From Solea solea (taxonomy: Eukaryota > Chordata > Actinopteri > Pleuronectiformes > Soleidae), in contig NC_081151.1 in the NCBI RefSeq assembly GCF_958295425.1, positions 12,198,606-12,262,605 of the forward strand: a stretch of DNA of 64,000 nucleotides, given 5' to 3'. Below, piece after piece: positions 1 through 12,500 of this stretch. Each line of letters starts with the position of its first letter. The first letter of the stretch is position 1. The notes below the pieces were generated by a model. That model ran no database searches. It was given only the letters and a program-made list of their open reading frames with translations, and was not told where the DNA came from. Both the position numbers and the translations under genes were made by a program.

Positions 1-1247
1 CTTTGAAATCAATTCTAAACTCTGGTATGTGCAGCAAAGGGCCCCTTTGTTCCCGTCACATCCCGTACGTGTGGCAATTCATCTCTCTGTTAGAATCATC
101 CTCTCACCTCATAATTCATTATTTATCTCCTCCGCAGAGGCAGCTCCTCATACATAAGCGCAATAAATAGAAGTCTTTTAAAAAAAAAAAAAAAAATCCA
201 TCAATGACGTTACTTTGGGGTCGACTTTGATTTGTTCACAAATGGACAAATGAGTGCCCTAAAGAACCGCCAGAAAAAGAAAACTATACATATTCCTCAT
301 TCTACTCACAACACGACTGGAGAGATTACGTTTCATTCTAAATGAATGACTCAGACAGAGGAAGGTGATTAATCATTCGTTGGGTTCTTTCAACACATTT
401 TGGCCACTCCCTGCCCAAAAAAAGAAAAAATATCTTGACATTTTTGTAATTACACCTTTTCTCCCCAGTGCAAAGCAGCTGCTGACGAACTGATGGGTCA
501 ACACTAAGGGTCTATTACTAGAGCATGAATACAATAAGGTTGTTGGTAGTACATTTAATTGTTTAAAGGTGACATAGACTGGAAGCTCCAATTAATGCTG
601 CGTTTGTGTGTGTATCTGCGTCATTACCTTGTTTATAAAACCCTAAAGTTTCAGAACAAACAGTTCAGCCACTGCTGAGAAAACAGGGTTTTATTGTTTT
701 CCTGGGCTCTGCGAAGCGGATCGGCACTTCCGTATGTTGATGTTGTCATCAGTATACCTCACCACTCCTCTCACCACCGTAGCGCCTCCTGGTGTGGGCA
801 CTAGTCCGGGCACATCCGGTTGCATACATTCAACCGCAGAAGAAGAACTACTCTTGTTGTAGCTGCTGAGATGCAGAGCATCCACCGTGCCAGAGGGGGA
901 GCTGTGTATCTGAGAGCTGGCCTACCAATTACATCACTTCCGGGTACCTGGCCAATCACAGGACAGTGGGAAAGCTCTCGTTTGCTGTAGAGTGGCTCTA
1001 TTTCCAGACTCGGCTTTATTCTGTAAAGATGAAAGCTATCATTTAAATCAATCAGAATGTTATTTATATAGTACCTTTCATACCAAGCAATGCAACTCAA
1101 AGTGCTTCACGAGAGGAGAATAACACAGGTCACAACCACTCGACTCATCACTCATCTCAACCAAGACATAAAATTGAAATATATCACAAACAGAAATTCC
1201 AATAGGTCCTAGCACCACTGTCGTGAGTACTAATGAGGAAGAGAGGA

Positions 1248-1285
1248 ATTATTATTATTATATTATTATCATTATTATTATTATT

Positions 1286-1318
<33 letters not shown>
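1248..1318 (+). repeat. Compound (ATT)n / (GTT)n microsatellite
   Basis: A run of ATT trinucleotides with one interruption passes directly into a run of GTT trinucleotides. Confidence 0.95.
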
Positions 1319-1482
1319 CTGGGGGTGTGATTTTGGTCTGAAACAGCTCGGCTGACGAGAGCGTCAGTGAGGAGATATTTTGATCGGCTCTTTTGCAGCG
1401 ACTAGGAGGATTTTAACCATGAAAACAAGTTAATATATGTAAGTAGACCTCCATAACTAACATATATGTGCTATACCAGCAT

Positions 1483-1790
1483 TTGATGTCACCTTTAAAC
1501 ACTGACCACTGTTAAATTGTCTACCATTATCTGTAGCCCAGGCTAGAGATTTGATTTCCATGGTAGTAGAATTAAAGCCGTAGTGCATAAAAATATCTGT
1601 TTCATTCAAACTTCTCAAATAATTTTTACGCAATATCAGCTCTACATGACTCTCTCGCTCTCTCTGTGTTTCAGTATAGCAGTGTTTAGATCGTGTGCTG
1701 CACACAGGAAGTGCAACAGTAACATTGCGCTAGTAAAGTGAGACAGCTATTGGAGTCTGACTGAAAACATAAATCCATGAAAAGATTTCA
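1483..1790. repeat. Dispersed repeat, family A copy 1
   Basis: Shares blocks with 52,502-52,940 in the same orientation: a segment around tcagctctacatgactctc, then atagcagtgtttagatc, gcacaggaagtg, and a tail near gtctgactgaaaacataaa. The copies are diverged. It looks like an old non-autonomous mobile element; no terminal structure was resolved. Confidence 0.65.
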
Positions 1791-2585
1791 AAGTGAATTC
1801 TACTGAAAAAAGTTGGACAAACATAAACATACTGTATATATAAATATATATATATTCTAAATGTTAGTCTAATTATTTTTGAGTTTTTCATTTACAAAAT
1901 AATCATAAAAGCCTACAAGACGTTTGAAAGAGGGATTCAAGACATTTTATTTCTAATTAAGGCCTTGTTTTTAGATTTATGAATAATGCCTTTTAAGACT
2001 TTTTAAGGGTCCGTGGAAACCCTGCTATATATCTCAACGACGTGTACCTTTAAATGGGTTAAATAAGACCATTTTTGGTTCCTCAAAGACAGACAGTGTT
2101 AAGTTTTCTGCAGTCACCACAAAATAAAACAGAACAACAGGGCGGAAATGAACTCACATTAGGGGTAGGAGACGCTACCTACCGTCACTAACGTGGAGGG
2201 AAGCCCATGTCTGGAACACTGATTTTGTTGTCCAGCTGCTGCAGTAGTTTGCCACAAATAAAAACATGAATCAAGTTAATGTTGCAGCTAATTGAATATC
2301 AACACATATGACCCCATCAGCCCCTCCCTTGGGAAGAAAATTACCTGACTGGTTGTGAAAATGACAGAGGACAAACACAAAGCAAAAATCATCATCAGAC
2401 CTGCACATTCAGCATGAACAGTTATGTATGATGTAATTAATTTGCCATTAAGGCTGGATTGATGTTAGTGTTGTGATGCAGAGGATCAAACCATAATTGC
2501 TTCTGGTGTTGCATTCAGAGATTTGCCTCATTACTGACACAGATGCTAATTTGGCGGAGCAGCTTCAGGTTGACAGGTGTGGGAA

Positions 2586-2587
<2 letters not shown>

Positions 2588-2625
<38 letters not shown>
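2588..2625 (+). repeat. (TG)n microsatellite
   Basis: About 19 uninterrupted TG units. Confidence 0.95.
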
Positions 2626-2628
<3 letters not shown>

Positions 2629-2980
2629 GCTTTGTTTGGTTACATGAAAAGTCTACCGCGGAAGGTAAACAAGGAGGCGAGTGTTAAAAATACAGCATAA
2701 TGAATTCATGAGGAAAAACATGTCCAAATATTCTCCTGTTTGGTGAGGCCTCTTTTAATCATACTGAATGGCACAGACAGTAATTGCTATGCGAGGACAG
2801 AGTGAGTTAATAGCTTGAGAAAACAAACCACTGCTGAATTATTAAGATGTTTAACAAAACGGTTTGCTTTTAGACCTGAGCTGTTTCCTGTGTTCTCATT
2901 CATTTACAGAAAGATACTCCTTAAATGTTTTTTTTTCTTTTTACAGTTAAAGTGAAAAGCAAAAATAACTGAAAAGATTT

Positions 2981-2986
2981 TTTATT
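2981..2986 (-). terminator. supt7l: Candidate poly(A) signal of supt7l
   Basis: AATAAA on the minus strand, about 280 bp below the supt7l stop codon. It lies within an A/T-rich stretch, so chance occurrence is possible. No better signal was noticed closer to the stop. Confidence 0.4.
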
Positions 2987-3264
2987 TTTTTTTTTTTTTT
3001 ACCAGTAAACTTCATTGATAGTTAATGGAAAAATATTCAGCCATTTGAGATAAACTACACTCATAAAAGACAAACGTGAAAAACTACAAAATATATTCCC
3101 CCTCCTTTAAGTTCACTCATGACATGCAGTCGCTATGATTTCAGCAGGTGGAGAGGAGTTTAACAGGCCGAGTTTAAAACTGTGCAGCTGCTGCGTCCAT
3201 GAAACTAGCTGTGGAGGTAAAGAGTCCACTGTTCTTCCTCCATCTCCAGGAGCTGCTTCTCCTT

Positions 3265-6200
3265 TCACATCTTCTTCGGCCGTTTCTTGGGTCTCTGGTT
3301 GAAAACGGGTGATGAGCTCATCAGGGAGTCCGGTGAATGCGAGGCATAGCTGCCATCGGACGCTGCTCCTCCAGGCGAGGGTGCCATGGCTCCTCCGGAT
3401 TCGCTCATGGTGGACATGGGTCCCCCCTCCTCGAACACATCCCCACCCAGGTGATGGTGGTGATGATGATGTCCTGAGCCCTGGCCCTCCTCGCCATCTT
3501 GCGGCTCCATTTTGACCTGTGGCCACAGAGGGGAGTGGTTGGCCCCGCCTCCACCTTACAGGAGAGAAGAATACATTTAGCAAAGGTGACTGTCTGGTTT
3601 TTATTTGATATTTGATCCACTGATTTTGACCAAAACATATCGACACATCCCTATTATTTACAACAATTTTGCGTTAATTTCGTACGTCATTGTGTACAAC
3701 TTGGGAGAGCTTAAATGATGGACAAACGGAGCAAAACCACCAGAAATGTATATTAATTGGTATAAATGGGCCTTAACTAAGCTTTACCGACTTTTACGAT
3801 TAACTTTAAGCAGAAAGGTGAGCAAATCAAAACTAGATCATGTTATCAAGCCGATTAAAAACACCTCAGGATAAATATGATTTCCTAGTTAAGCAACAAA
3901 AAGGTGGGAATCAATCCACTCGGCGTTACTGAAGCCACAAGGCCACAAGCAGCTCCATGTGTTCACAAACAGCAGACCTTCAACACAACACAGGATTTAA
4001 CTTGGGACTCTGCATGACTCACTCCTCACTCTCTCTAGAAAATTATTCATTTATGCAGAATTTAAATGTGGAGTGGAAACTCTTCGTCTTACCTGAGTTG
4101 TGAGGAGAATGATCACCGTCCAGGCCTGCAGCCAGCCTTTCACCGTGGGCCCCGAGGACCCCCATGGGAAGAGCCTGGTCCCCAGAGGCCAGGTCAGCCT
4201 CAGGCTCCTCGCTGACAGGGAAGGAGATGTCACTCATGGGCTCTTCCTTAATCCTTGGGGGTTTGGAGTCCTCCAGAGCCTTCTCTGGGTTCACAAGCCG
4301 CTCATACTCGTCCGACAGGTCCTTACTGACCTGAAAGAAGGGAAACTATCAGTGCTATTTTTCTGGTGTAAGACAATGTAAGAAGTGATCCCGGATCATC
4401 TCGTCTTCAATTCTGAACATATTATTCTCTTCTAACCTATAATATACATACTATGACAATATCAAAATATAATTTAGAAGATGTTTTTATAAGTTTAAAA
4501 CCACAATTAACTGGTTTCCTTTGCTCGGGGGCCAAAATTGTCCCACATTTAATGTGATTATTCATTATTATCTAAAATAAAATATGAAAATCTTGTTTTT
4601 GACCATATCGTCCAGCTCTAGTCAGAAGAATTCATGTTAAATAATAAAGCAAATCTGACGAGGTCAGTAGGGATGGGTGCGAAAAACTGTACTAAATTGG
4701 TACCAGTTCCTCATTGGTCCGGACCAAAATATCAAAAAGTACTGGACAAACTACAGTGTTATCAATATGTATGCTGCTTTTCTTCTAACTGCACTAGAAA
4801 TGTCCAATTGCCAAATGTTCCCTAATGTTGACAAAGCTGCCAGCGCCAAGCGATTTCTTTTTACTTTACGCTGCTTTTTTCCCCATATGACCATCACGGA
4901 AGAGAAGTATTTAAAAGTTTATTCTGCTTTTTTTACCCACGGCACAAGCAAATTCTGTGATATTGTGTGATTTTCTTAAAAGGTGCTTTTCTAAGCTCAA
5001 CACAGTGCAGATCTGAGGAAACTGAGGACTTTAAATGCATGTGAGGAGCTGCTTCTAGTAGCTCAACATACTGTGGACCTACATTATCTCCATTAGGTCT
5101 CATGCACTGGAGTTTAGAATATTTGATTAATAATCCTGTCGAATATTTGAGTATTTTTGCTTGCAATGCCCCTCTCCATCACTCGTGTACAGTGAATCTC
5201 TCACTTTCTGTCTAACTTCAATGCAGCTCAAACACAAACTACTTCACAGTTCTTTGTTCATACATGTCACTTAATGCTTTATGAGGTGATTCAGCTCTCT
5301 GCAGTGAAGCCACAACAATTTAAACAGAAAGAAAAACAGGTTTCAGGCAGCATTGTGCCAAATGTGATTATTTCTAAAAAACGATTCATTTGCACCTTAC
5401 TTTAGGGACTAATTGATCAGTCTATAAAATGTCACAATAGAGAGAAGAAAAACAAGCCTCACACTGAAGCAGACGGAACTAGAAAATGTGTTTTTGATCG
5501 ATGAATGGCATAAACCTCATCAATTACTACAACCGCAGAGAATGAATTTTCTGTAAATAGACTGTTCAGTGACTGACTAATCATTACAGCATTAAATCAA
5601 TGAGAGAATTGGATTGGAGAAACCTGCTGCTGGTCTGTGTCTTGGCTGCTATTTCTACATACTTAAACTGCCTCATGTTGCAAATCAATTCTCAACATAT
5701 GTTCACCGCCACAGACGTGGTGACATGAGTATTTAGTTACTATAAACACAAGTTCATGCCATGACATTCATCTTTACTTTCATGATTACTACAACCATCA
5801 AAATACACCTGTATTAAACAGTTAGAAACACAGTGTGATGGAATATGAAATAATGTGATAATCTGATTCTGTGTTCACTGAAACCTTATGTCTTGTAAAA
5901 GTTGAAAAAAGTTGTAAAAGTTGGTGCCGAAACCCGGGAAAATTAAGAAATGAAATGAAAAGACGAAAAGTCAATTAGTTTGCAAGACAAACACGAAGAC
6001 AGAAAAAGACGCACAATGGCTGAAAGTGACCATCAGAGAAAAAAAAGGGAGCTACAATCCGTGCATCTGTATCAAAGGTACAAAGTAAAATTGATGGAGA
6101 ACTTAAAGGAAAGAGTGATCCTTACATTCTTGACGAGTTGATGGAACAGCTATTGACAAAACAGGAATGTTTGGACAAAATGGACAGAGAAGTAGAAGAA

Positions 6201-8490
6201 GGAACAAAGACTGAGGACTTGGAAGATGAAGTGACACGAGTGTTGGAGTACAAAGAACATATAACATTGAGAAAGACGAAGATAAAAAAAGAGCGATAAG
6301 AAAAGCACAAGATTCAGCTGAAGGACATGTCTCAGATCTCTCACATATATATTATAATCAAAACTAATGTGCAATGTCTATATACTGGGGGCCTTATACA
6401 ATACTAAATATACCTCATTTAAAGGATTAAAGTTAGTTAACTTTGACATCATAACATGAACATTTTTCAGTCCAAAAGAAAAATACAACACCTGGTATGT
6501 TACTGTACTTTTTTTATGATTATATGAAAATATATAGATGCTAAATCCCAGCCACTTGCTAATTGTTAATTTCCATTTTGATTCAACCAGCGCAATGTAG
6601 AATCGCTTCTGTTTCATGCTATAAATATGGCAGAAACTATTCTTTGTCAGATCTTTCACTTTGAATGATGACTACAGCTCTGACCTAATCATCTGAGCAT
6701 TGGGACTATTATATTATTGTTTTCTTGAATAAATACATAGAAGTCAGATCTTTACAAATGTTATTATTCCTATCCATGGGTTTCCTTGACAACCCAAAAT
6801 TAAACCTATGGATAGTACGGACTGCATCATATCTAACAATTTCTAGCAGGCTGTACAAGGAAAGGTGTAACACTGCCCTCCACAGGAGGAAGATGGAGAA
6901 TTTTCAGCCCTGTAAAGTTTTTTTTTAAATAAATTACACTGAAACTGTTTACCACGGGCAATTCTGATTGTTTCACAGTAACAGAATTACAAACACAATC
7001 AATTAATATGATGTTATCATGATAACATAGTTATGACCCTTTGCCAAACTCACCTGCAGCATGTAGCTGTGATAATCTTTGATCCTAACTTGCCAGAAGC
7101 GCTGCAGGGCCAGCACGCTGCCGATGCCCACCTCATGGAACACTTGTTCCACCACGTCTGGGAAGGGACTCGCTCCTAGCCGTGCCTCCCGGTCGACTGC
7201 CACACGCAGCAGGCGTGTGAGGCGCAGGTAATGCTCATGGACCAGGTCAGTCAGAGTTTCCAGCACACTCTCCTGAGCAGATTCAAAGCCAGCGTGGGCC
7301 AGGACAGTGGCCACTGACTGGTAGAGGAGCTGCCTGCAAGAAGGCCCACTCAGCTCTGTGACTGGTTCACCTTTACCCCTAATGATGGATGAACACAAGT
7401 GAATGACACAAGCAACTTAGATGCAGAGTATTTAACAAGAGAATGTATGTAGTAAAGTTAGTCATGAATGCTGGGTCATGGTGTTGGAGACGCTACAGAC
7501 TCACTGACCAAGTTTGTGCTGTGAGGACCAGTAGTTCCTTTTACATTATCAAATGCTGCACACTGACATTTCATTTTGTAGACTGGGACCTTTTATTCTG
7601 GCATGTTTGTTAGATTTGTACAAACTGAATAAAATCCCTGACTTATCAATACTGTGGCCAAGCAGTAGGTGGACAACAAATAAATACTATTTGATTTAAA
7701 TAAGAATTTTATTCAACCCTGATTCATTCATATTGTGGAAATTAGAATCAAGCTATTCCAACCTATTGATATGAATGACGTTTTCTCTGCAATAACAGTC
7801 ATTAGGGTCAAATATTAGTATTCATGTTGTTGCCTTGAATCCCTCTCCATGCATTTTGCATAGGAGAATGTTCTTAGAAAGAGTTAAATATTTCAAAATT
7901 TGACATTTGATGCAGAATGTCCCAAATTAGTTCAACATTTCAATGAATGGATTATTGACAACCAAACATTGTCAGAGCACTGACTGACTCAGCATTCCCA
8001 AATAGTAAAAAAAAAAAAGATTACAATCTAAACTCAGTTACAAAGCCAGATTAACTTACTTATAAAAGTCACTTTCAGGATCACTGTGAAGGAGCTGGAA
8101 GGGTTGCCGTGGGGCTTTGCTGTCCACAGGCAGCAGATCATCTGGCATGATAGGTGGGGTTGGAGGACGTTGAGGAAGGTTGACATCAGTCTCTTCCATC
8201 TTGTTGCCGCCCTCTGAGGATGCCGAGTTCTGACCCTGAGCCTGTGCTGTTACCAGGAGGCCACGGAGACGTCTGGCATGCTGACACAGCTGCACCGTGT
8301 GGATGGTGAGGCTGCAGGGCTCTGACGGGATGTCCAGCATCGTGGTGGGACGTGGGCGCTGCGCTGACGGCTGGTGCAGTGGAGGATCTTGCATCTCCAC
8401 TGAGCGAAATTCACGCTGGAGCAAGTCAAAGGAGCTGCGGCTGGGAGGTGCACCCGCGGGTCCAGGGATCTCTCCCCAATAACGCATCAT
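3265..8490 (-). CDS. supt7l: SUPT7L / STAF65-gamma, SAGA complex subunit
   Basis: Coding exons, in order of transcription, are 8490-8060, 7378-7054, 4330-4093 and 3554-3265. All introns are GT-AG and the phases agree, giving 1,284 nt and 427 aa (human protein about 414 aa). The start MMRYWGEIP matches the conserved RYWGEIP at the human N-terminus; the second ATG is equally possible. Other matches include TMLDIPSEPCSLTIHT, HSDPESDFYK, GKGEPVTELS, VDREARLG and the C-terminal SSPVFNQR followed by a basic tail. Residues about 155-235, mostly in exon 2, form the Bromo_TP histone-fold region. From family knowledge, the protein is a core subunit of the SAGA/STAGA histone acetyltransferase co-activator and pairs with TAF10 through its histone fold, in the nucleus. 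The last exon carries a run of seven histidines (about residue 350) where human has only a short Gly/His segment. It lies head-to-head with slc4a1ap. Confidence 0.96.
4664..4860. repeat. Possible DNA-transposon remnants in supt7l intron 3
   Basis: A segment opening tagggatgggtgcgaaaaac resembles the ends of common fish DNA elements. It is preceded, at 4,600-4,620, by a sequence ending catatcgtccagctctag, which resembles another element end. No paired inverted repeat or target duplication was found, so this is a weak call. Confidence 0.3.
5922..5939 (+). mobile_element. LTR-retrotransposon primer-binding site (tRNA-Phe type)
   Basis: TGGTGCCGAAACCCGGGA is perfectly complementary to the 18 nt at the 3' end of vertebrate tRNA-Phe including CCA (TCCCGGGTTTCGGCACCA). 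It lies in intron 3 of supt7l and is followed after about 75 bp by a gag-like frame on the same strand. The sequence immediately upstream would be the end of the 5' LTR; its left boundary could not be defined. Confidence 0.7.
6016..6300 (+). pseudogene. Degraded gag-like fragment of a BEL/Pao-type retrotransposon
   Basis: An ATG at 6,016 opens a Lys/Glu-rich frame that stops after about 40 codons; a second frame carries on with a similar charged, helix-prone composition, including a segment reading LEDEVTRVLEYKEHI, up to about 6,298. The break implies a frameshift. A short charged coiled region right after the primer-binding site is usual for BEL/Pao gag, but the family call rests on layout rather than a diagnostic motif. 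Nothing resembling protease, reverse transcriptase or a 3' LTR follows. Confidence 0.45.
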
Positions 8491-9533
8491 GATGATAAGT
8501 AAGCAAAGGACTCAATTCAAACTAGCATCAAGTCTGGAAATTGTAAAGAGGGAAAAAGAGGAAACATTACTAAGTTTCAGATCTTAACATATTACCTGGA
8601 ATTTAATTGAAAAGTGTTAAGAGACTTTTTACAATGTAGTTTATAAGGCTAGCTGGCAATTGAACTCCAAATTCCGCCATAACTTTAACATCTAATGTAA
8701 GTTCACACCTGAGCATATTGACCAGCCTTACTTGGCAAACACTCACTGTCCGTGCACTTTGCTCTGAACCTGCCTCATAATTATTTCGGCATATATTTCA
8801 CTGGCACGTTTAAGAATATTTTAGTAGTTAGTTAAAAATAATTTATTGCTTTTATTTATGAGGAAGAAAACGGGAACTGCGTTTCAGTGTTTATAACAGC
8901 AACGGGACGGCTATTAGATGTATTTGATGCATGCCGAATGTAGGAGTACATTACACTGTACTCGTTAAGTTCTAAAATCATTGTGCAAGGGCAATGTATG
9001 TCTTGCAACAAAACAAGCCAACAAAAAATATCAAGTGTCTTAAGGGAGTTTGGTATTACATGAGATAACCAGTGAAAAACATGCTCACCAGTTAGCTAGC
9101 TAAATCACTACAAGTACGTAACATGCACGTGTACCGAATTATAAGTATACCCGTTAAGTTAAAATCACAACTGTGACTTACATTGTTCAGAGATGAGTGA
9201 AATGTGTGTTTGTAAAGGCTGCGAAAAGCTTTTCAAAGCAGTCCTTTGAAAAGGATGTTGCACAGGAACTACGCTCTAACCTTGTCCTATTACGAAAAAC
9301 CTTCGGGTAAATAGCTGAATGATTATTTAGTTCCACAACAAACCACACCATTTTAAACGAGATACAATTATACTTATATGTGGTCATGTGTCGCATCTAT
9401 ATTGTAAATTATATTTAAATGATGTATATATCGCAAATATTATATGATATATTATAAAATGACCATCTGTTTTTTTCACTGTTGTTACAATTTACAACGA
9501 CCCGGGCCATTTTGACAGTTGCACCAAATAACC
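8491..9533. promoter_or_regulatory. Bidirectional promoter between supt7l and slc4a1ap
   Basis: This segment of about 1,040 bp separates the two divergent start codons. It contains no other gene. A CACGTG E-box sits near 9,127. ATGGCCGC at the slc4a1ap start codon resembles a YY1 element, which is common at start codons of housekeeping genes. The pair is also head-to-head in human, which supports shared promoter use. The transcription start sites themselves cannot be read from the sequence. Confidence 0.6.
8534..9400 (-). other. supt7l: supt7l 5' UTR, probable leading non-coding exon and intron
   Basis: On the minus strand a pyrimidine-rich acceptor (ending ttccag, near 8,534) lies 44 nt above the start codon, and a consensus donor GTAAGT lies at 9,181-9,176. 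Together they suggest that a non-coding first exon just above 9,181 is spliced to the first coding exon. The upper boundary (transcription start) is a guess. This is an inference from splice motifs only. Confidence 0.4.
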
Positions 9534-12500
9534 ATGGCCGCCTCCCCGCCGTCAGACATGAGCATGGAAAACACAGATGAAGAAATGAGCTCTGTAGTGG
9601 AAACTGAAGAGTGTTCTGTGACAGAAAATGGTGACAAACCTGGAGAAAACGACCCGACCATAACTGAACCACAAACGGATGACCCGTTTAAGAAACCAGC
9701 TCTTTTCGCTGCACCTTCTGTGGCCAGCAAACGCAGTAACGTCGCTTCTTCGTCTAAACCAAAGACGGACGAAACAATAAGCGTGAAGGAAAACAACGAA
9801 GTCGAAAATGTTGAAACTACCAGTGACACTTTACCACAGCCTCCTAATGAAAATTTACCCGTGGGGAAACGCCAAGAAGAGGACAACGGGGGCGAAAAGG
9901 ACAATTGTATCTCTACTGTCAAAAACAAGCCTGACGCTAAACCCAGGGTGCTTCCCAAAGGACCCATAGCTGGAAATTTTCCCCCTCTACCATACACAGA
10001 GCCACCGTGGGGTGGCCGGGCTTCAGATATTCCTTACTCGCTTGAAATACTCAAAAATGGCACCATAGTGGACACGGTGCCTCTGACCCATAACAGTTTC
10101 TTCGTGGTCGGACGTTTACCCGTGTGTGATGTGTCTCTGGAGCACCCGTCCATCTCCAGGTACCACGCCGTGATCCAGTACCGTGGGCAGGCCGGAGAGG
10201 AGGAGTGTGTCGGGGAGGAGAAGGGCTTTTACGTCCATGACCTGGGCAGCACACACGGTACCGTGGTTAACAAGAACAAGATTCCACCTAAGACTTACAT
10301 CAGACTCCGCGTGGGTCACGTTTTGAAGTTTGGTGGGAGCACGAGACTTTTTATCCTGCAGGTGAGTCATATCCTGAAGTCTGTGTATGTCTGAATGCAG
10401 CTATTGATTAAATATTTATTGTATGATTAACTACAACTAACTAACTATTATTTTTGTCATTTTTAAGTACTTGTTTATATCAAATAATATCCTGACAGCT
10501 CGCATGAAAGTGGGTGAATGGTATGAATCAGTGAATGGCAAAACTGTAGTAAAGCAGCTCTGAGTGGTCATCAAGACTAGAAAAGCTCTATATAAAATTC
10601 AAACCATACAAACCATTTACTCAAACAGATCATATTGATCGATTCATTTCATAATCAATTCATTGATTAATTGTAATGTTTGGCTTGTCATCTCCTTTTA
10701 GATTTAAGACAGACTTCCAGATGCAAGAGCTACATCTTGTGATTATTTACAGTGTTCCTAATTCATTGTTAACACTCCATATGAGTGACCAAAAAGTATA
10801 ATCGATAAGTTGCCATGTATCAAATACAAATGGGAAATAAAAATGTAGTTTTCTTGACTCTGCATCAACAGGGTCCAGAGTTTGATGAGGAGGAGGAGTC
10901 AGATTTAACCGTGACGGAGCTGAGGGAGCGCACCCGCAAACAGAAAGATTTGCTGGAGAAAAGGATGATGGGAGATGGTTCAGATGATGATGACTTGGAG
11001 GAGAAAGAGGAGAAGGATGAAGGGGAAAAGAAGCACCAGGGCAAACCATCCAAAGAAGATTCAGGCTGTTCCTGGGGAATGGGTGAGCTCATGTTTACAT
11101 GTCTGCTGTGTTGTCATCCTCACTGAGCTGGTGTAAACCTCGAGTAACCAAGGCAGGTTGCCTCCTTCCCTTTCACTCACGCTATCCATTTGAATTCACT
11201 CTGCTGCAGATGAGGAAGTTGTTCCAGAGGAAGATGAGAATGAGGAAAACCCATTCTCGACAGAGTTCCAGGAGGATCAAGAGGCTGCATACCTGAAAGA
11301 CCCCAAGAAGGCTTTGCAGGGCTTCTATGACAGGGAAGGTGAGAATTATGGTTGCAAATGTTGTGCCTCCCTAAATTGATATTGAACAGGTTAGTAATCA
11401 ATAGTTTAAAAAAAAAAAATAAAAAAAAATGGTGTCAGAGAAGAATCAAAAACAAAAATAATTAATTAGGTCATAATTAAAAAGGTCATGTTCCTGGATT
11501 TTTTGTCGATAACCACCCTCTGCTAGTATAAAACTTAATTACATGTGAGGTTCAGACAAACCATACAGTAAGAACATTTTTATTATTATGATTATTTTTG
11601 ACAGATTTTCAGTGTCAGACAAAGGCTCATACAAAAATCAACCCGACCTCCCTCACACGCACACACACGGTTGTCTGAGGGACAATAATAAATAAATAAA
11701 TAAATAAATAATAATAATGATAATAATAATTTATAGACCGATACAGGAAAAAAAAAAAAAAAAAACTCTAAAGGAATCAATAATACTATGAAGTTGATCA
11801 TCCATAGCCATGAATCCCATTCATAATCCCAACAAAATAACAGAAAAATAACCAAAACACAAAAAATATAAGGAACGCCAGTGGAAACAAATGAAGAATA
11901 CCAATGTCATTAAAATTAGTTCAAAAGCTGTAGCTGCACTTTCTCCAAATGAATGACAGAGAAAAGCTAATGCAACCAGTTTTTGACGCACTGTGGCGAT
12001 AATGACTTTAAGTACTTGAGAATGAGTTTTTGTACATGCTTCTCATTGATCGCATACATTCTTATCTGTCGTTAAATGGGAAAACATCACATATTATGAA
12101 TGAAATGCAGAAGAAACATGTTTCCTTGACTTGACATCAGTGTTGATACTCTCTCTCTCTCTCTCAGGTGAAGAGCTGGAGTTTGAGTATGAAGACAAGA
12201 GTCATGGCATGTGGCTTTGCAGAATAAAGTAAGACACATCAAACAGGTCATTAAGTGTAAACCTCTTGAGTTTGTGTTGATTTATTTATTTTTTCTTGTC
12301 AGACTGCCAGTGGATGACGCCTTGGGCCGACAACTAGTTGCTGAGGTGACCCACACAGGGAAGAAGAAAGACACAGCCGTCCAGTGCTGCCTGGAGGCTT
12401 GCAGAATGTTGGAAGCCAGAGGGCTGCTGCGGCAGGAAGCAGGTGAAAATGTCTAAAAAATGATCCCACCAACATTCCCAGGGCGATTCTCTCCTATAGT

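Larger units (their letters stand above)
1..2975. other. Non-coding segment at the left edge, below supt7l
   Basis: No supported coding exon on either strand; the reading frames present are short and lack family similarity. It holds A runs (near 181), a TTA/GTT microsatellite, a TG microsatellite, a dispersed repeat at 1,483-1,790, and a fragment near 1,050-1,120 (tatttatatagtacctttc) of a common fish repeat that recurs near 42,190 and 47,300. Confidence 0.6.

Noticed and set aside
3113..3646. Minus-strand open frame of 177 codons over the supt7l last exon
   Set aside because: Wrong frame relative to the conserved supt7l reading and it runs on into the intron.
9485..9997. Minus-strand open frame of 170 codons opposite slc4a1ap exon 1
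   Set aside because: It is an antisense shadow of a verified coding exon with a Ser/Thr-rich artefact composition.
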